DNA of 64,000 nucleotides, taken from the NCBI RefSeq assembly GCF_032884065.1, contig NC_088872.1:8493493-8557492 (forward strand). The letters are read 5' to 3'. Every line of letters starts with the position of its first letter. The first letter of the stretch is position 1. Below, piece after piece: positions 1-12,980 of this stretch. The position numbers and the translations under genes are program-made. Source of the stretch: Artemia franciscana. Lineage: Eukaryota; Arthropoda; Branchiopoda; Anostraca; Artemiidae. The notes under the pieces are model-generated. The model ran no database searches and had not been told where the DNA came from. It saw only the letters and a list, made by a program, of their open reading frames with translations.

Positions 1-384
1 ACTCGCAATTTGGCTCATTAGCCCCTTTATCCTTTTCTGTCAACGCTCCCTCTCCCAGGCTTCAATGGATTAGTGTTCCAAGCAGAAATCCGAAAAGATA
101 TACATTACCTCTACGACATATGGTGGAACTTCATGAACATTTTTAAAAGTCGATGATGCTGGATTAACAGCGTAAAACAATCTTCCTAGTTTCACAAGAA
201 AACTCGATACAACATCCATCTTGGAAACTAGAAAATATACATTACAATGCCAAAGAGAGCAGCGCAATTAATTAGAAATATGTTATCTTTTTCTAGTTTC
301 AGATAATTTTTGTCCGTGTCAATAATCAAAATGTCGTTTTACTTAGGAAAATAAGTGGCGGTTAAATTAGATGGCTTTTCAGGA
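1..384. other. No recognisable feature
   Basis: AT-rich single-copy-looking sequence with no supported gene. The short minus-strand frame at 70-267 lacks family features. Confidence 0.5.
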
Positions 385-860
385 AGGAAAGGAGGGGGTG
401 TTCTGGGGTTGAATATACTAGGATAGCCTACATGGATTATTAGCGCAAGGTCTTAGAAATTGTCTTCTTTATTCTTCATATAAAACATTAAAAATGGGGG
501 TTTAGGGGGTTGAAAATACTGGGAAAGCCTACACTTATTGTTGGGAAGGGGGCTTAGAAGTTATCTTCTTTATTCTTCATATAGTAAACTAAAAATAAAT
601 ATTGCCTTTCTAAAAGAAGTTCCTAGTTTTATGTAATACATGCTTAAGTTAATAATGACCAAAAACCTTCTTCTTTGGCCTCTTGGTCTTGACCTTTTTG
701 GGCAAAGAATGGTAGTTAGATCATGAGATATTTAGATCAGCTGAACCCAGAAGTTGGTTGTTTTATTGGAGGCATAGGTTAAAAATACTTGGAGTCCTGC
801 TTCACCCTGATCTGTGTTTAGGTAAATGGGCATAGAAATCATCTACTTTGATCTTCGTCT
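385..860 (+). repeat. Degenerate ~105-bp direct repeats
   Basis: Units around 395-490 and 496-596 share GGGGGTTGAAAATACT/TGGGGTTGAATATACT, GGAAAGCCTACA, GGCTTAGAAGTTATCTTCTT and TATTCTTCATATA. A third, weaker unit lies at 770-860 (GGTTAAAAATACTTGGAG...). Confidence 0.6.
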
Positions 861-990
861 TGGAAAAAAATAGCTTTTGCAAAAAAAAAACAAAGAAAAC
901 AAAGAACTTAATTACAAACATGATACTTTTATCTGAAAATAATTCTTTGCGACATTAATCTAAACACTAATCTCGTGTCTTATTTCTTAG
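861..990. other. No recognisable feature
   Basis: A-rich sequence between the degenerate repeats and repeat copy 1. Confidence 0.5.
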
Positions 991-2714
991 TAAAAAAAAA
1001 ACAAGTTTTTTAACTGAAAGTAAGGAGCAACATTAAAACTTAAGACAAACAGAAATAATTTCGTATATGAAAGGAGCTGTCCCCTCTTCAACCTTCAACT
1101 CTTTCAATCCCACCTTTTACGCTAAAGTTTTTTATTGTTTTAAAAAGTAGAAAAGTGACAAAGAGTCAAAATTTAGCGTAAAGAGCAGGGTGTTGAGAGG
1201 GGACAGCCCCTTTCATATACGGAATAATTTCTGTTCGTTTTAAGTTCTATTGTCGCTCCTTATTTTCAGTTAAAAGAACTTTTTTTTTATTTAATTTTTG
1301 AACGTTTTTTAATTAATTTAGGTCTTGATTTTGGCTCACCACACATGAATAATTAAAATGAAATTTGCATATTAATTTTACTTTTTTGGCTAAATGGCTT
1401 TCTCAAAGTTTTCATCGGGCGATTTTTAGAAAAGTGGGCAGGGTAAGGGGTCTAGTTGCCCTCCAGTTTTTTTGGTTGCTTAAACAGGCCACTAGAACTT
1501 AAAATTTTATTTACGAACGTTCTTATTAGTAATAAATATACGTAACTTACGAATTACCTTACGTAACGAACTTCTATATTCTCATATTTTATAACGTACA
1601 TGAGGGGGTTCACCCTCTCTTCAATACCTCTCTCTTCACGCTAAAGTTCGAATTTCGTTCCAATTCTTTAAGAATGTCCCTTGAATCACAAAGGCCGTTT
1701 AATTAGAATAAATAGCTCTTTTGAAATTACTGAAAATACTTTAGCGTAAAGAGCAAGGTATTGAGGAGGGGAAGAACTTCCTCATATACTTAATAATTTC
1801 TGTCCGTTTCAAGTTTTAATGTTGCTCCTTACTTTCAGTTGAAAAAACTTGTTTTCTATTTAGTTTTTCATTGTTTTTTAAAACAATGCTGGAAAATCCA
1901 GTGCCCCCTTCATGGAAATTCTCTTCCCTCATGATGAATTCTTCCATGGAAAGATCCTCTCACGTAACCCCCCTTCCCTCAACCCTCCCTCACCACCAGA
2001 AGAAAATCCACCCTGGAAACATATGTACACTTCCCAATAACCAATAATATATGTAAACAATGGGCAAAGCTCATAGCCTGCAGCCCTACTCCCAGGGACT
2101 GTTGGGGATTAAGTTATCCTCAAAGACATAGTTATTAGATTTTTCGACTATGTTGAACAAATTTGGCTATCTCAAAATGCTGATCCAGCGACTTTGGGAA
2201 AAATGAGTGTGGGAGGGGGCCTAGTTGCCTTCTATTTTTTCAATCACTTAAAAAGGGCACTTAAACTTTTAATTTCCGTTTGAATGATCCTTCTAGTGAC
2301 ATTCTAGGACCACTGGGCTGATGCAATCACCTCTGGGAAAAAAAAACAAACAAACAAGCATCCGTGATCTTTCTTCTCACAAAAGCTACAAAATATCAAA
2401 TTTTTTTTAGATAGGAGCTTGAAACCTTTTCAGTAGGGTTTTCTCTGATACGGTGAATCTGATGGTGTGATTTTCAATAAGATTCTATGACTTTTAGGTG
2501 ATGCTTCCCCCTTATTTGAAAATAAGGCAAATATTTTCAGGGTGTTAACTTTTTATGGGTGAGACTAAACTTGATGGAACTTATATATTTAAAATCAGCA
2601 TAAAACCTATAATCTGTTGATGTATCTATTGGTATCAAAAATCCGTTTTTTAGAGTTTCGGTTACTATTGAGCCGGGTCGCTCCTTACTACAGTTCGGTA
2701 CCACGATCTGTTTC
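991..2714 (+). repeat. Hairpin-bearing repeat family, copy 1
   Basis: Full-length non-coding element. It holds a large hairpin (arms about 1013-1125 and 1165-1277), a spacer, a second hairpin (about 1596-1660 and 1735-1792), a ~700-base body and a short terminal palindrome (ACAGTTCG...). The left end carries GTAAGGAGC and the right end GTCGCTCCTTAC, so the termini are short inverted repeats. No open frame is shared between copies. Confidence 0.88.
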
Positions 2715-2823
2715 AATTAGCAAACTAGGAGATATTTATGAAATATTGATGATGTGTTCAATTTACAGATTTTCAATCCATTCATAATTTGAAAAGAAAT
2801 TTATTATAACTCAAAAATTGATA

Positions 2824-2854
<31 letters not shown>

Positions 2855-3189
2855 AGACTGACAGTTGACATTTCTTGACAAGACTTAGATCACGGCATAA
2901 ACTTCTTTTGTATGACATAAACTTAGAGTTTGGGGTTCCTTCTTTTGATTTGTAACAGTTAATCATCTTCTACATTTTACCACCTGAGAAAAAATCTAAT
3001 TTTGTTCATAGCTATTAATTTGTTTTTGTTAAATTTTATTTTATTTATTGCGAGCATCATTATATTGTATGATATTTTATGTATTTACTATATTATGTTA
3101 AAATGTATTAAGTTATGTTAAAATGTAAATTTATGTTCATTTTGGATTTCCCATATTCATTTATAGCAATTTCTGTTTGTTTTAAGTTC
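2715..3189. other. AT-rich spacer with poly(T) tract
   Basis: Contains a ~26-base poly(T) at about 2829-2854 and otherwise AT-rich sequence between two tandem hairpin-repeat copies. Confidence 0.5.
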
Positions 3190-4882
3190 GAAAAATTAAA
3201 TAAAAAAAACAAGTTTTTTAACTGAAAGTATGGAGCGACATTAAAATTTAAAACGAACAGAAATTACTTGGTATATAAAAGGGGCTGCTTCCTCATCAAC
3301 GCCCTGCTCTTTACGCTAAAGTTTGACTCTTTCTCTCAACTCTTCTTTTTAAAACAGTAAAAAACTTTAGCGCAAAGAGTGGGGCGTTGATGAGGAAGCA
3401 GCCCCTTTCATATACGAAGTAATTTCTGTTCGTTTTAAGTTTTAATGTCGCTCCTTACTTTCAGTTAAAAAACTTGTTTTTTTTATTTAATTTCTGAACC
3501 TTTTTGAATCAATGCATGTTTTGACTTTGGCTCTCCACAGAGGAATAATTAAAACAAAATTTGCATATTTATTTTTTTGGCTAACTGGTTTTCTCATAGT
3601 TTTGATCGAATGATTTTGAGAAAAAAGGGAGCGGGGGAGGAAGCCAAGTTGCCCTCCGATTTTTTGGTTACTTAAAAAGGCAACTAGAACTTTTAATTTT
3701 TTACAAATGGTTTTATTAGCAAAAGATATACGTAACTTATAAATTAGCTTACGTAACGAACTTTTGTATTCTCATGTATTTATTACATATATGAGGGGTT
3801 CACCCCCTCGTCAGTACCTCGTTCTTTACACTACAGCTTAAATTTTGTCCCAATTCATTAAGAATGACCCATGAATCACAAAAGCCGTAGAATAAATAGT
3901 TGAAATTACTAAAAATACTTTAGCGTAAAGAGCGATGTATTAAGAGGAGGTGAGCCCCTCATATGCGTAATAATTTCTGTTCGTTTTAAGTTTTAATGCT
4001 GCTCCTTACTTCCAGTTGAAAAAACTTTTTCATATTTATTCTTTCATTGTTTTTTTTTAATAATGCTAGGAAATCCTGCGCTCCCTTCATGGAAATTTTC
4101 ATCCTCCATGACGAATTCTCGATGGAAAGTTCTCCCAACATATCCCCCTCTTCTCAACCCCTCCCCCCAACCAAAAAAATCCCCCTGAAAAAGTCTGTAC
4201 ACTTCCCAATAACCATTACTATATGTAAGCACTGGTCAAAGTTTGTAACTTGTAGCCCCTCCCACGGGGATTGTGGGGGAGTAAGTCGCCCCAAAGACAT
4301 AGTTATAAGGTTTTTCGACTGCGCTGAATAGAATGGCTATCTAACAATTTTGATCCGTTGACTTTGGGAAAATAATTAGCGTGGGAGGGAGCCTAGGTGC
4401 CCTCCAATTTTTTTTGTTACTTAAAAAGGGCACTAGAACTTTTGATTTCCATTATAATGAGCCCTCTCGCAACACTCTAGCACCACTGGGTCGATACGAT
4501 CACCCCTGGAAAAAAAAAATAAAATAAAAAATAAACACGCATCCGTGATCTGCCTTCTGGCAAAAAATACAAAATTCCATATTTTTGTAGATAGGAGCTT
4601 AAAACTTCTACAGTATGGTTCTCTGATACTCTGAATCTGATGGTATGATTTTCGTTAAGATTCTATGACTTTTAGGGGGTGTTTTCCCCTATTTTCTAAA
4701 ATAAGGCAAATTTTCTCAGGCTCTTAACTTTTGATAGGTAAGACTAAACTTGATGAAACTTATATATTTTAAAAATCAGCATTAAAATTCGATTCTTTTG
4801 ATGTAGCCATCGGTATCAAAATTTCATTTTTTAGAGTTTTGGTTACTATTGAGCCGGGTCGCTCCTTACCACGAACTGTTTG
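3190..4882 (+). repeat. Hairpin-bearing repeat family, copy 2
   Basis: Full-length copy with the same layout. Hairpin 1 arms are 3211-3322 and 3364-3474, almost perfectly complementary around a ~40-base loop. Hairpin 2 arms are about 3781-3838 and 3910-3972. It ends ACCACGAACTGTTTGA, having lost the first half of the terminal palindrome. It lies in tandem orientation 475 bases after copy 1. Confidence 0.9.
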
Positions 4883-5079
4883 ATTATTATATGACATTAT
4901 TCTTTCCCGTCTTATTTAATTTTATTCAAAAAACTCATGTTTTTGCGAAGTACTTTTTCAAATTAATATCTGATTAAGAAAAGGAAACCATTCTGTTCAA
5001 AAAATGAATTCGTTTGCTTTTTTAAGGCCTAATTTCAGGCAAGCCAATAGTTTTATGCATTTTTTCTTTTTGTAAATTA

Positions 5080-6420
5080 GGATCCCATTGCCGAAGGTAA
5101 TTAAGGCTATGTCTAAAGCCAATCAAAAACTACTTTTTGGTTCACATACAGGAAGCCCATGACCCCAATAAATTTTCATCCAGGAACTTACGGATGTAAG
5201 TTTCAAACTATTGGGAGGGAGGGCTCTTTACTCTTTTTCGGGGAAACTCCGCTACGTTTCTCTACTTCAGGGTCCTCGATAAGTTTTAAGCTCACATAAA
5301 AAGCTTTTTTGCCACTTTTTGAGTCCCATTTAGAGAAGTGCCCCTAAAACTCCCCCCAAAGGAATGTTTCATGTCCCGTTTGCCGAGGTAACGACCCTTG
5401 AAATTTGAAATGATAGAAAGGTATTCATCAAGTCAATAGGCAATTCTTGGCCTAAGTTTTTGGTGCCCGTGCTTCCAACCTAAATATTCTTTTCGCATGA
5501 GGCTTCCCTTAACTCAAGAACTTACGGCTGTTAGTTTCCAGCTATTTGAAGGCAAGAAGTTTCTTGGTCCGTTTTCTAGGAAACCATTATTTTCTTCTCT
5601 TTTATTTTTGTGAATTATATTCTTCCTGGCCAAGGAGTTAGTCTTGAGCCCAGAAAAAATAAAATGTTGGCCCTTTTGGGAGGAAAATTCTGGAGACCCT
5701 ACGACAAAGTTGATTTTTCTTCTTTTTTTATGTAGTTCCCCTTTGGTCAGGCATTTACTGCTACATGCTTGAAGTGGGTTAGGAATCAAGCTGATGTTTG
5801 GAGCCCGAGAAACAGCTAAAAGAAGGTTTTGGGCCGTATTTTTGAAGGAATATACTTTTTTAATTTTTTCTTGTGCATTTATGCCCCCATGACCCATAGA
5901 CCTACAGATGTAAGTTCAGATCCAATAGACAAAAAAAAATGTCCTTTTCAGGGCCTCTTTTTTTGTAAGCCCATATCTGCAAACTATATATCGAAGTAAT
6001 TTAGTCCAGGAACTAACAGTTTTAAGTTTCAAGATGTTCAGAAAACTCAAGTTTTGTGGCCCTTTTTTACCCTTTTCAGGTCCCATTTTAGGAGCACCAA
6101 TTTTTTCCGTACTTGGGTCCCCTTACCCCAAGGACTAAAGAACATAAGCTTAGAGCCACTTGGTGAACAAATTTTGACCTTTTTCCGGGTCTTATTTTTG
6201 AAGGCTCCTGGCCCAAATACATTATCGTTTGCACGTTAGGCTCATCTTGATCAAAGGACATACGGCTTTAAGTTTCAAGTTGAACAGAGAAAAATTATGG
6301 GCTCAATAACCCTCTCCCGCAACAAAATTCGCAGTTTTCTTGCTCCTATCTGTAAGCCAATTGGCAATTTGTGTACTTTACGCCTCCTTTCCTAGGGGCT
6401 CCTGGGCTTTATTTCATCCC
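5080..6420. repeat. Degenerate ~118-bp tandem array, about 11-12 units
   Basis: A box like CCAGGAACTTACGGATGTAA followed by GTTTCAA recurs at about 5095, 5172, 5287, 5395, 5511, 5632, 5750, 5889, 6004, 6130 and 6249. Between boxes a T-rich GGCCCTTTTT...GGTCCC segment recurs. Units are strongly diverged, so this is an old array. No conserved frame crosses it. Confidence 0.6.
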
Positions 6421-6469
6421 CGAATACTTACTTTCAACCTTTCTATTTTTCGATATATATAGCTTACTG

Positions 6470-6680
6470 TAAATTTTGATCGGATGTCTTAAAAAGTTAA
6501 AGGAGGGGTAGCAGAGAAGTACACGGGATGTGGGCTTGTTGCTTTTCAACAATTTTTAACCCTTAAAAAAGGCAATAGAAGTTTCAATTTTCAATCAAAC
6601 ATGCCCGTTCCTAAGTTTCAAAGACCATCCTTTCGTACGAAGTGACGGTGGGAAAAATAGAAAAAAAATAAAATAATAGG
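6470..6680 (+). repeat. Diverged relative of the hairpin-repeat body
   Basis: ATTTTGATCGGATGTCTT, GGGCTTGTTGC, CCCTTAAAAAAGGCAATAGAA and GTTTCAATTTTCAATCAAAC follow the same order as the body module TTTTGATCCG / TAGTTGCCCTCC / TTAAAAAGGGCACTAGAAC / TTTTAATTTCCG. The similarity is weak but ordered. Confidence 0.45.
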
Positions 6681-7495
6681 AATCTGAAGGCACATGGCTT
6701 TTTACTTAGACAATGCTAGAGAGTTTTACCTCAGAGGAGTTTTATTTCTCATTTTTCGCATATTGTAACGATTCTTTAGGATCGTCTATAAGCTAGTTTT
6801 TCTAGAAGCCACTCAGTCTTTAGGCTAACATCTAAATCCTTGTTTTAATTCCTACAGTGTAATTTATGGACGGTTAAAGGGAGGAGTTGCGGCAATCTTT
6901 TCGTTGTGCCTCTGACAGTACTAGGTACAAATAGTGGCATTCTAATGCTAATTTTAGTAACCACCCAGCCACTCGCTGTTCTGCCCAGTGTCTGACCCTG
7001 AGGCTGGGGATTTTTAGGAATATACAGCCGATATTGGATGGTCTAAACCCAGTAATGCCTTTCAAAATAATATCCAGGGTTGAATCTCCTGTATATATGA
7101 AGCGTCGACTGTGGTATAAGAAAGACCCTTTGAGAGACCAATCTAGGGTGAGAGAGAAGTTCTCTTGCTAGTAAAAGCCCTGAGGATCAAATCTCACTTG
7201 ACACTGATAGCTCGACAGTAGCGTGTGAGCTTCCCCATACTTTTAAGGGAGGAGCCTGTCCAAGCTGGTCTGAATCTAGTAGGTGGGGGTAGGCTGAGAT
7301 GAAAACAGTAGTAGGCATATTGAAAATAGCAATGACATCTCTTCTACAAAGGCGAGAATAAGATATAGGCAAGCCCACTCTCAGAATACTAAGCCTGAAG
7401 GGGTATCAACTGCCTAGTGGCTTTCTTTACTTTTTTTTAGGCAATGAGCCATTGTGGCATGAGTCCCAGCTCATCTTTTTTAGTCTGTCCGTAGT
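6681..7495. other. No recognisable feature
   Basis: Slightly more GC than its surroundings, with several short frames. None has family motifs or links to neighbouring coding sequence. It may be the untranslated end of a retroelement. Confidence 0.4.
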
Positions 7496-7546
7496 GATAA
7501 TAATAATAACAATAATAATAACAATAATAATGATAATAATAATAAC

Positions 7547-7634
<88 letters not shown>
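7496..7634. repeat. (AAT)n microsatellite
   Basis: About 139 bases of AAT units, with a few AAC and ATG interruptions at the left end. Confidence 0.98.
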
Positions 7635-7635
<1 letters not shown>

Positions 7636-7637
<2 letters not shown>

Positions 7638-7765
7638 TTTGAATGAATAAACTCTTTATTAACTACTAAACTACAAAAAACTATACATACACACAACCGC
7701 CGGGGGAAGGCTCAAACAGCCTAATGTTGGACGGCTGCAATCCTCTGATTCTCAACCTATTTATT
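7636..7765 (-). mobile_element. Possible retroelement 3' end
   Basis: Read on the minus strand, a GC-richer segment (GCCGTCCAACATTAGGCTG) leads to TTAATAAAGAGTTTATTCAT and then directly into the (ATT)n array. A polyadenylation-type hexamer followed by simple repeat is the usual look of a LINE or SINE tail. Confidence 0.45.
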
Positions 7766-9008
7766 TAAAAAATAATAATAATAATAATAAAGAAGGACAA
7801 AAACACTCTCACTCTATTACCCTTATTACCCCCTTTAATTTGGCAAAGTTTGTGCAGGCGTACGTGATGCAATAAATTATGTAAACACTTCCTCACTTCC
7901 CCATTTTCTATTTCCTCATTTTTCTACTTTAGTATTACCACTTTCTATTTTTTCAACTTTACCGCCTACTCTGTTCAATTTTTGTTTTTGTTTTCTTAAA
8001 TCTATACTAATTTGTTCCTAAAATATATTTAACGTGAGTAATATTTTACAAACATTAGGCTTAGAGATAATGGTGCACTACTTAGCAACGCAATGTTTGT
8101 ATTAAATTGTTCTTATTGCTAAGATAGAAAAAATACGCGCACTAAAAGATAAGTAACGTCTTAAGGTTCATCTTTTTTACGAGTAATTTATTGTATGAAA
8201 ATAATACCAACAGTTATATATCTTAAACTATAATAGGTTTGTTTTCAGGTATGTTGTTTTCCTATTTTATAAGCAAACAATATAAAATAGCAGAAGCCAA
8301 GTTTTTTGTGTGTTTTTTTTTTTTTGCTAAAAAAAGACTTAAAATAAAACAAAAACGGGAATTAAACTTGATATAATTGAAGTTACATAATGACGACAAT
8401 AACATTTGTCCTCTTTCTGAATTGCGTGAATGGAGGACTGTGTACTTTGGATAAACGCTATTGAAACAAAAGAGTTATTTACAGGGATCAGTCCCTTAAT
8501 ATCTTTTGTAAAAATTCAATTGTTGATGTAATCCCTGTCAGATTCCCATCAGTTCTTGATGAGCTACAAAAAAGATCATGGTATTCTTTAAATTTTTTGG
8601 GACAAATAAGATTACTTTTTTTGTCTATACTATCTAGCAACTAGGTACTTTAATTCAAAGTTGTTTACTTTTTCTACTTAATCACGTTGAGGATTTATTG
8701 AAAAAGAAAATATAAAAACACTGCGTTTACCTAAATATCCTTGTGATTCAAAAATATTACACTCCTCATATTTTCCTTAGGCTATTCGTCGTGTTTCACT
8801 AATTCAGTATTGAGAAGTTTTTCCGATTTCAGTTGCTTCGTCAATTGTCTGACTTTTTCTTTTTATATGTTTCGTTGTTTGTTTAGAAGTTTTCTAATTA
8901 TGTAAAAGTATCTGTTTCGGTATGTTTACTATCTTAACCCTATCACACATAAAGGTCAAATCTGACAGTTTTATCCTTCCAAGATCATTGTCACCTTTTA
9001 CTATGCTA
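7766..9008. other. AT-rich sequence, nothing recognised
   Basis: Short AAT run at 7771-7790, then AT-rich sequence with no gene or repeat that I can support. Confidence 0.5.
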
Positions 9009-10430
9009 TCAAACAGTTCGTGGTAACGAACTGTAGTAAGGAGCGACCCGGCTCAATAGTAAACGAAACTCTAAAAAGCGGAATTTTGATGCTAAAAGAT
9101 ACATCAAAAGAATCAGATTTTTCATTCTGATTTTAAATATATAAGTTTTATCAAATTTAGTCTTTGTCATCAAAAGTTACGAGCCTGAGGAAATTTGCCT
9201 TATTTTGGAAAATAGGGGAAAACACCCTCTAAAAATCATAGAATCTTAACGAAAATCACATCATCGCATTCAGCGTATTAGAGAACCCTATAGCGAAAAT
9301 TTCAAGCTCCTATCTACAAAAATGTGGAATTTCGTATTTTTTGCCAGAAGACAGATCACGGGTCTATTTGTTTTTTTGTTGTTGTTTTTTCCCAGGGGTC
9401 ATCGTATCGACCAAGTGGTCCTAGAATGTTGCAAGAGGAATAATTGTAACAGAAATGAAAAGTTCTAGTGCCCTTTTAAAGTGACCAAAAAATTGGAGGG
9501 CACCTAGGCCCTCCAAGCCTAGGTGCCTGGAGCACCTAGGCCACACTCATTTTTTCCCCAAAGTCAACGGATCAAAATTTTGAGATAGCCATTTGGTTCC
9601 GCATAGTCGAAAACCATAATAACTATGTCTTTGGGGATGATGTATTCCCCACAGTTCCTGGGGGAGGGGCTGCAAGTTACAAACTTTGACCAGTGTTTAT
9701 ATACAATAATGGTTATTGGGAAGTGTACAGACGTTTTCAGGGGGATTTTTTTGGTTTGGGGGTGGGGTTGAGGGGAGGGGGATATGTGGGAGGATCTTTC
9801 CTTGGAGGAATATGTCATGGGGGAAGAGAAATTCAATGAAAAGGGCGGGGGATTTTCTAGCATTACTATAAAAAAGAAAAGAAAAAATAAACACGAAAAA
9901 GTTTTTTCAATTGAAAGTAAGGGGTAGCATTAAAACGAACAGAGATTATTACGCATATGAGGGGTTCTAAAAATACTTTAGCATAAAGAGTGAGGTATTT
10001 AGGAGGAGATAAATACCTCGCTCTTTATGCTAAAGTATTTTTATAATTTCAACTATTTATTCTTTGGCCTTTCTGATTCAGGGGTCATTCTTAAAGAATT
10101 GGGACAAAACTTAAGATTTAGCGTGAAGAACGAGGTATTAACGAGGGGACAAACCCCCTCATATACATAATAAAAATATAAGAATATAAAAGTTTGTTAC
10201 GTGAGTTAATTCTTAAGTTACGAATATTTTTTACTAATAAAAACGTTCGTTAAAAATTAAAAGTTCTAGTTGCTATTTAAACAACAGCAAAATTGGAGGG
10301 CAACTAGGCCTCCTTCCCCACCCCTTATTTCTCAAAATCGTCTGATCAAAACTAAGATTCATTTCATTGGTTTAGGAGCATTATTGCCTACGCCATTTAG
10401 CCAAAAAAAGAAATACCCAATCTCTTGTGT
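9009..10430 (-). repeat. Hairpin-bearing repeat family, copy 3
   Basis: Reverse-oriented copy. It begins at the intact terminal palindrome TTCGTGGTAACGAA (stem ACAGTTCG/CGAACTGT at 9012-9034) and includes hairpin 2 (about 9950-10030 and 10110-10170). It is truncated before hairpin 1. A local duplication of the GGCACCTAGG stretch is seen at 9500-9545. Confidence 0.88.
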
Positions 10431-11539
10431 AGTGGTGAAACCGTTGACTTAACCTCTATCGGTAGAGAGGAACATTAATAATAAAAATTTTATTTCGGAA
10501 TTATACGATTTCCTTGCTAAATAAAAAATTGTCTTTTCTTTTTTTGAGGATAACGGATACCATCAGACTTACAGCACTGATCTGTTGAATCAGATTGCTT
10601 AAAATTATGAAACGCAAATTGTAAATTGATGATTATGGGCGTCAATCGACGGAAAATTATGGGGAGGGGGGTGAAAATATTTAAAAATCTGTGAGGGTTC
10701 AACTTTCTGGTTCTATCGATTTACTGATTAAATGCAAAAAAGACACTGTAGTTTTTAATTAAAATATAAAAACAAGGATTTTTCAAAACCTAGGGCTGAG
10801 CAATTGCCCCCTCCCTTAATCGAGGTTCCTGTTGAAAATTAAAAGAAATGATTGCAGGCAGTGGAAAATGTTCACCAAAATAATATAACTAACTCGCTCT
10901 TCGTCATTTTTTCATTGCCTATTACGGGTAGTCACGCGAACTATTAATTTAAACTTCCAGATAATAACATAAATTACCTTTCGTGATACTGGTTACCAAA
11001 AAATAGTCTACCTAAGGGAAAAACCTATTAGCAAAGGCCAAATTAGCAAATTGGTTTAACAGAGGGCTAAGGCTTAAAGCACTTGGACGGGAGCTAAGTT
11101 GCAGTTTTATTTAATTTGGTGAAACTTTAATACCTCATACCGGTTCGATCAATTACGACAAAAATGAGTTTATGAAAACAAATTTGAAATTTCTACTCAC
11201 CTAGAGATAAACATACTTTTAAACTTGCAGAAGCTCCAAAATCTGGTGACAACTATTTCTAAAATTTTAATGTCTCTGGAGAAATAAAATCGTTCCTTCG
11301 TTAGAAGGCTTCGAATAATTGTTCACTTCACAAAGGTTTTTCCATCCATCTCAACTATCTTAAAGTCCAGCACATGAACGGTTGCCAGACAAGGCTACCC
11401 ACTTAATGCTATAGATACCAAAACTCACTTGACAGGACTCTAGAGGATCCAAGTTTGGGAAGGCAAAGGACTACCAAAGCTCAACTGTTGTAAAGCTCTT
11501 CAGTTGTAAATATATTTTGGGATATGTAGAGGAAGCTGA
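10431..11539. other. No recognisable feature
   Basis: AT-rich. The part from about 11400 may be the decayed upstream portion of the LINE fragment at 11540, but no motif proves it. Confidence 0.45.
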
Positions 11540-12320
11540 ATGCTAAAGTTCAGATCATTATATTGCCAGGTGTTAATGAACTTACTCTGCAAGTCCCGAT
11601 TAAGAAACTTATCAGACAAGGAGCTTTGGCTCTTCCGCCCCTGTTCAATAATAGTATTACTGAACCTAAGCATCTAGTTGTGAGGCCTTGTATATTTAAA
11701 GGGGGTGATGGCTCGGTAGCAAATTACGCTGATGATATTCTGAACATTAGACTAACGCAGACTGAAATAAAACAGAATTGCTGTACATCGTCAGAGGAGT
11801 GTGACCATATCGGATTAACGTTAAACAAGAGTAGAACTGAATTCCTGGTTTTATAACGCTGTATCCAAGAGTCAGTTTGTTTGTCTGTTGCTGTTCATGT
11901 CCTTCATGAATAAGATCACCTTACATACCTTGGAGTACCAATTGGGAAAAGTTGCCACACAGCACGAACTTTGTTGAAAGATTTTTTTTTGAAAAAGAAT
12001 AAGAAAGCTTTTGGTCTTTTAGTTGCTATGAAATTTAAGTTTGGTAACGCTTATCCAACGATCTCTTTGCAGTGCTTTTGTAGTCCCGCATTTGCTTGCT
12101 CTTTCGCCTTTTTGGCAGTTTTTCATTCGAAGTGATGTTGCTGATATTAGAAAGTGTTTTATAAAATGTGAAATACCTACTACGGCTGCCCTTTTGGACT
12201 AGCAACACCACATCATCGACCAGACATGAAGTCACGAGCCCCTTAGATACTTTCTGAAGAAGAACTGAGTCGTATCCAAAGCGGGTAGATTTTGATTCTA
12301 TGAATGAATGAATGATACTT
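11540..12320 (+). mobile_element. LINE reverse transcriptase fragment
   Basis: The frame 11563-11856 has KKLIRQGALALPPLFNNSI, then SVANYADDILNI (the Y-A-D-D catalytic box) and GLTLNKSRTEFLVL. After a break, YLGVPIGKS (about 11930) matches the region following the palm in LINEs. A TGAATGAATGAATGA simple tail at 12300-12314 looks like the 3' end. It is heavily decayed. Confidence 0.8.
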
Positions 12321-12980
12321 TATTTAAAACGAACTTTCACAGAACTCAAACTGCCAAAAAAAAACATTAAAATGCATTAAACTTCTACTTTCCTGAACGT
12401 ATTTTTATAGACTTTTCATTTTTGTGGTTTTGTAGATAATGATGGGCAATAAAAGATTATTATTATATTTATTATTATTACTGCTACTTTCGAATTTGTT
12501 TTTTAATGTAAAATAAATAGCGATCTTCAGCATCTATTCACTTTTTCACGATGATCTTTCTCTTCGTAAGTTTCCCATAAAGATTCCAAAGGAGGATGAA
12601 GATCAGAATTTACAATTCCTTGTGAACTGTTCTTTATTATTGGTGTTCTGAAGTGTAATTTGTTAATTTGTGTTTGTTTTTTACTCTTTTATTTTTTTGG
12701 AGGGTTGGGAAAGGAAACTATGCACCAAAGGGTTTCTAAAATTTAATGACTATGGGTAGTTACAATGGCGATTCCTGGAGTATTAGCTGTTTTCAAATTT
12801 GGATCCTTCAAGTGCAGGTTTTTGGGCTATGTTTATGAGGCAGCTACATTATGTTGTGATAGCTGGACAATTTAAACATAAAATTTCAAAGTATTTGTAT
12901 AAAAAGGAAATTTAATCTGAGTATGGTGAAGGTGATGTGATAGACCTCAAAGTTTTCTACCTTAACTGCCAATGATCAGA
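12321..12980. other. No recognisable feature
   Basis: AT-rich sequence between two LINE fragments. Confidence 0.5.

Noticed and set aside
4044-4331. Overlapping ORFs of 62 and 94 codons on opposite strands (similar ones at 9564-9894 and 31585-31852)
   Set aside because: They fall at the same place in several copies of the hairpin repeat but are not conserved in frame or sequence, and include low-complexity Pro/Ser or Gly runs.
7427-7696. Poly-isoleucine ORFs on both strands
   Set aside because: They are translations of the AAT microsatellite, not genes.
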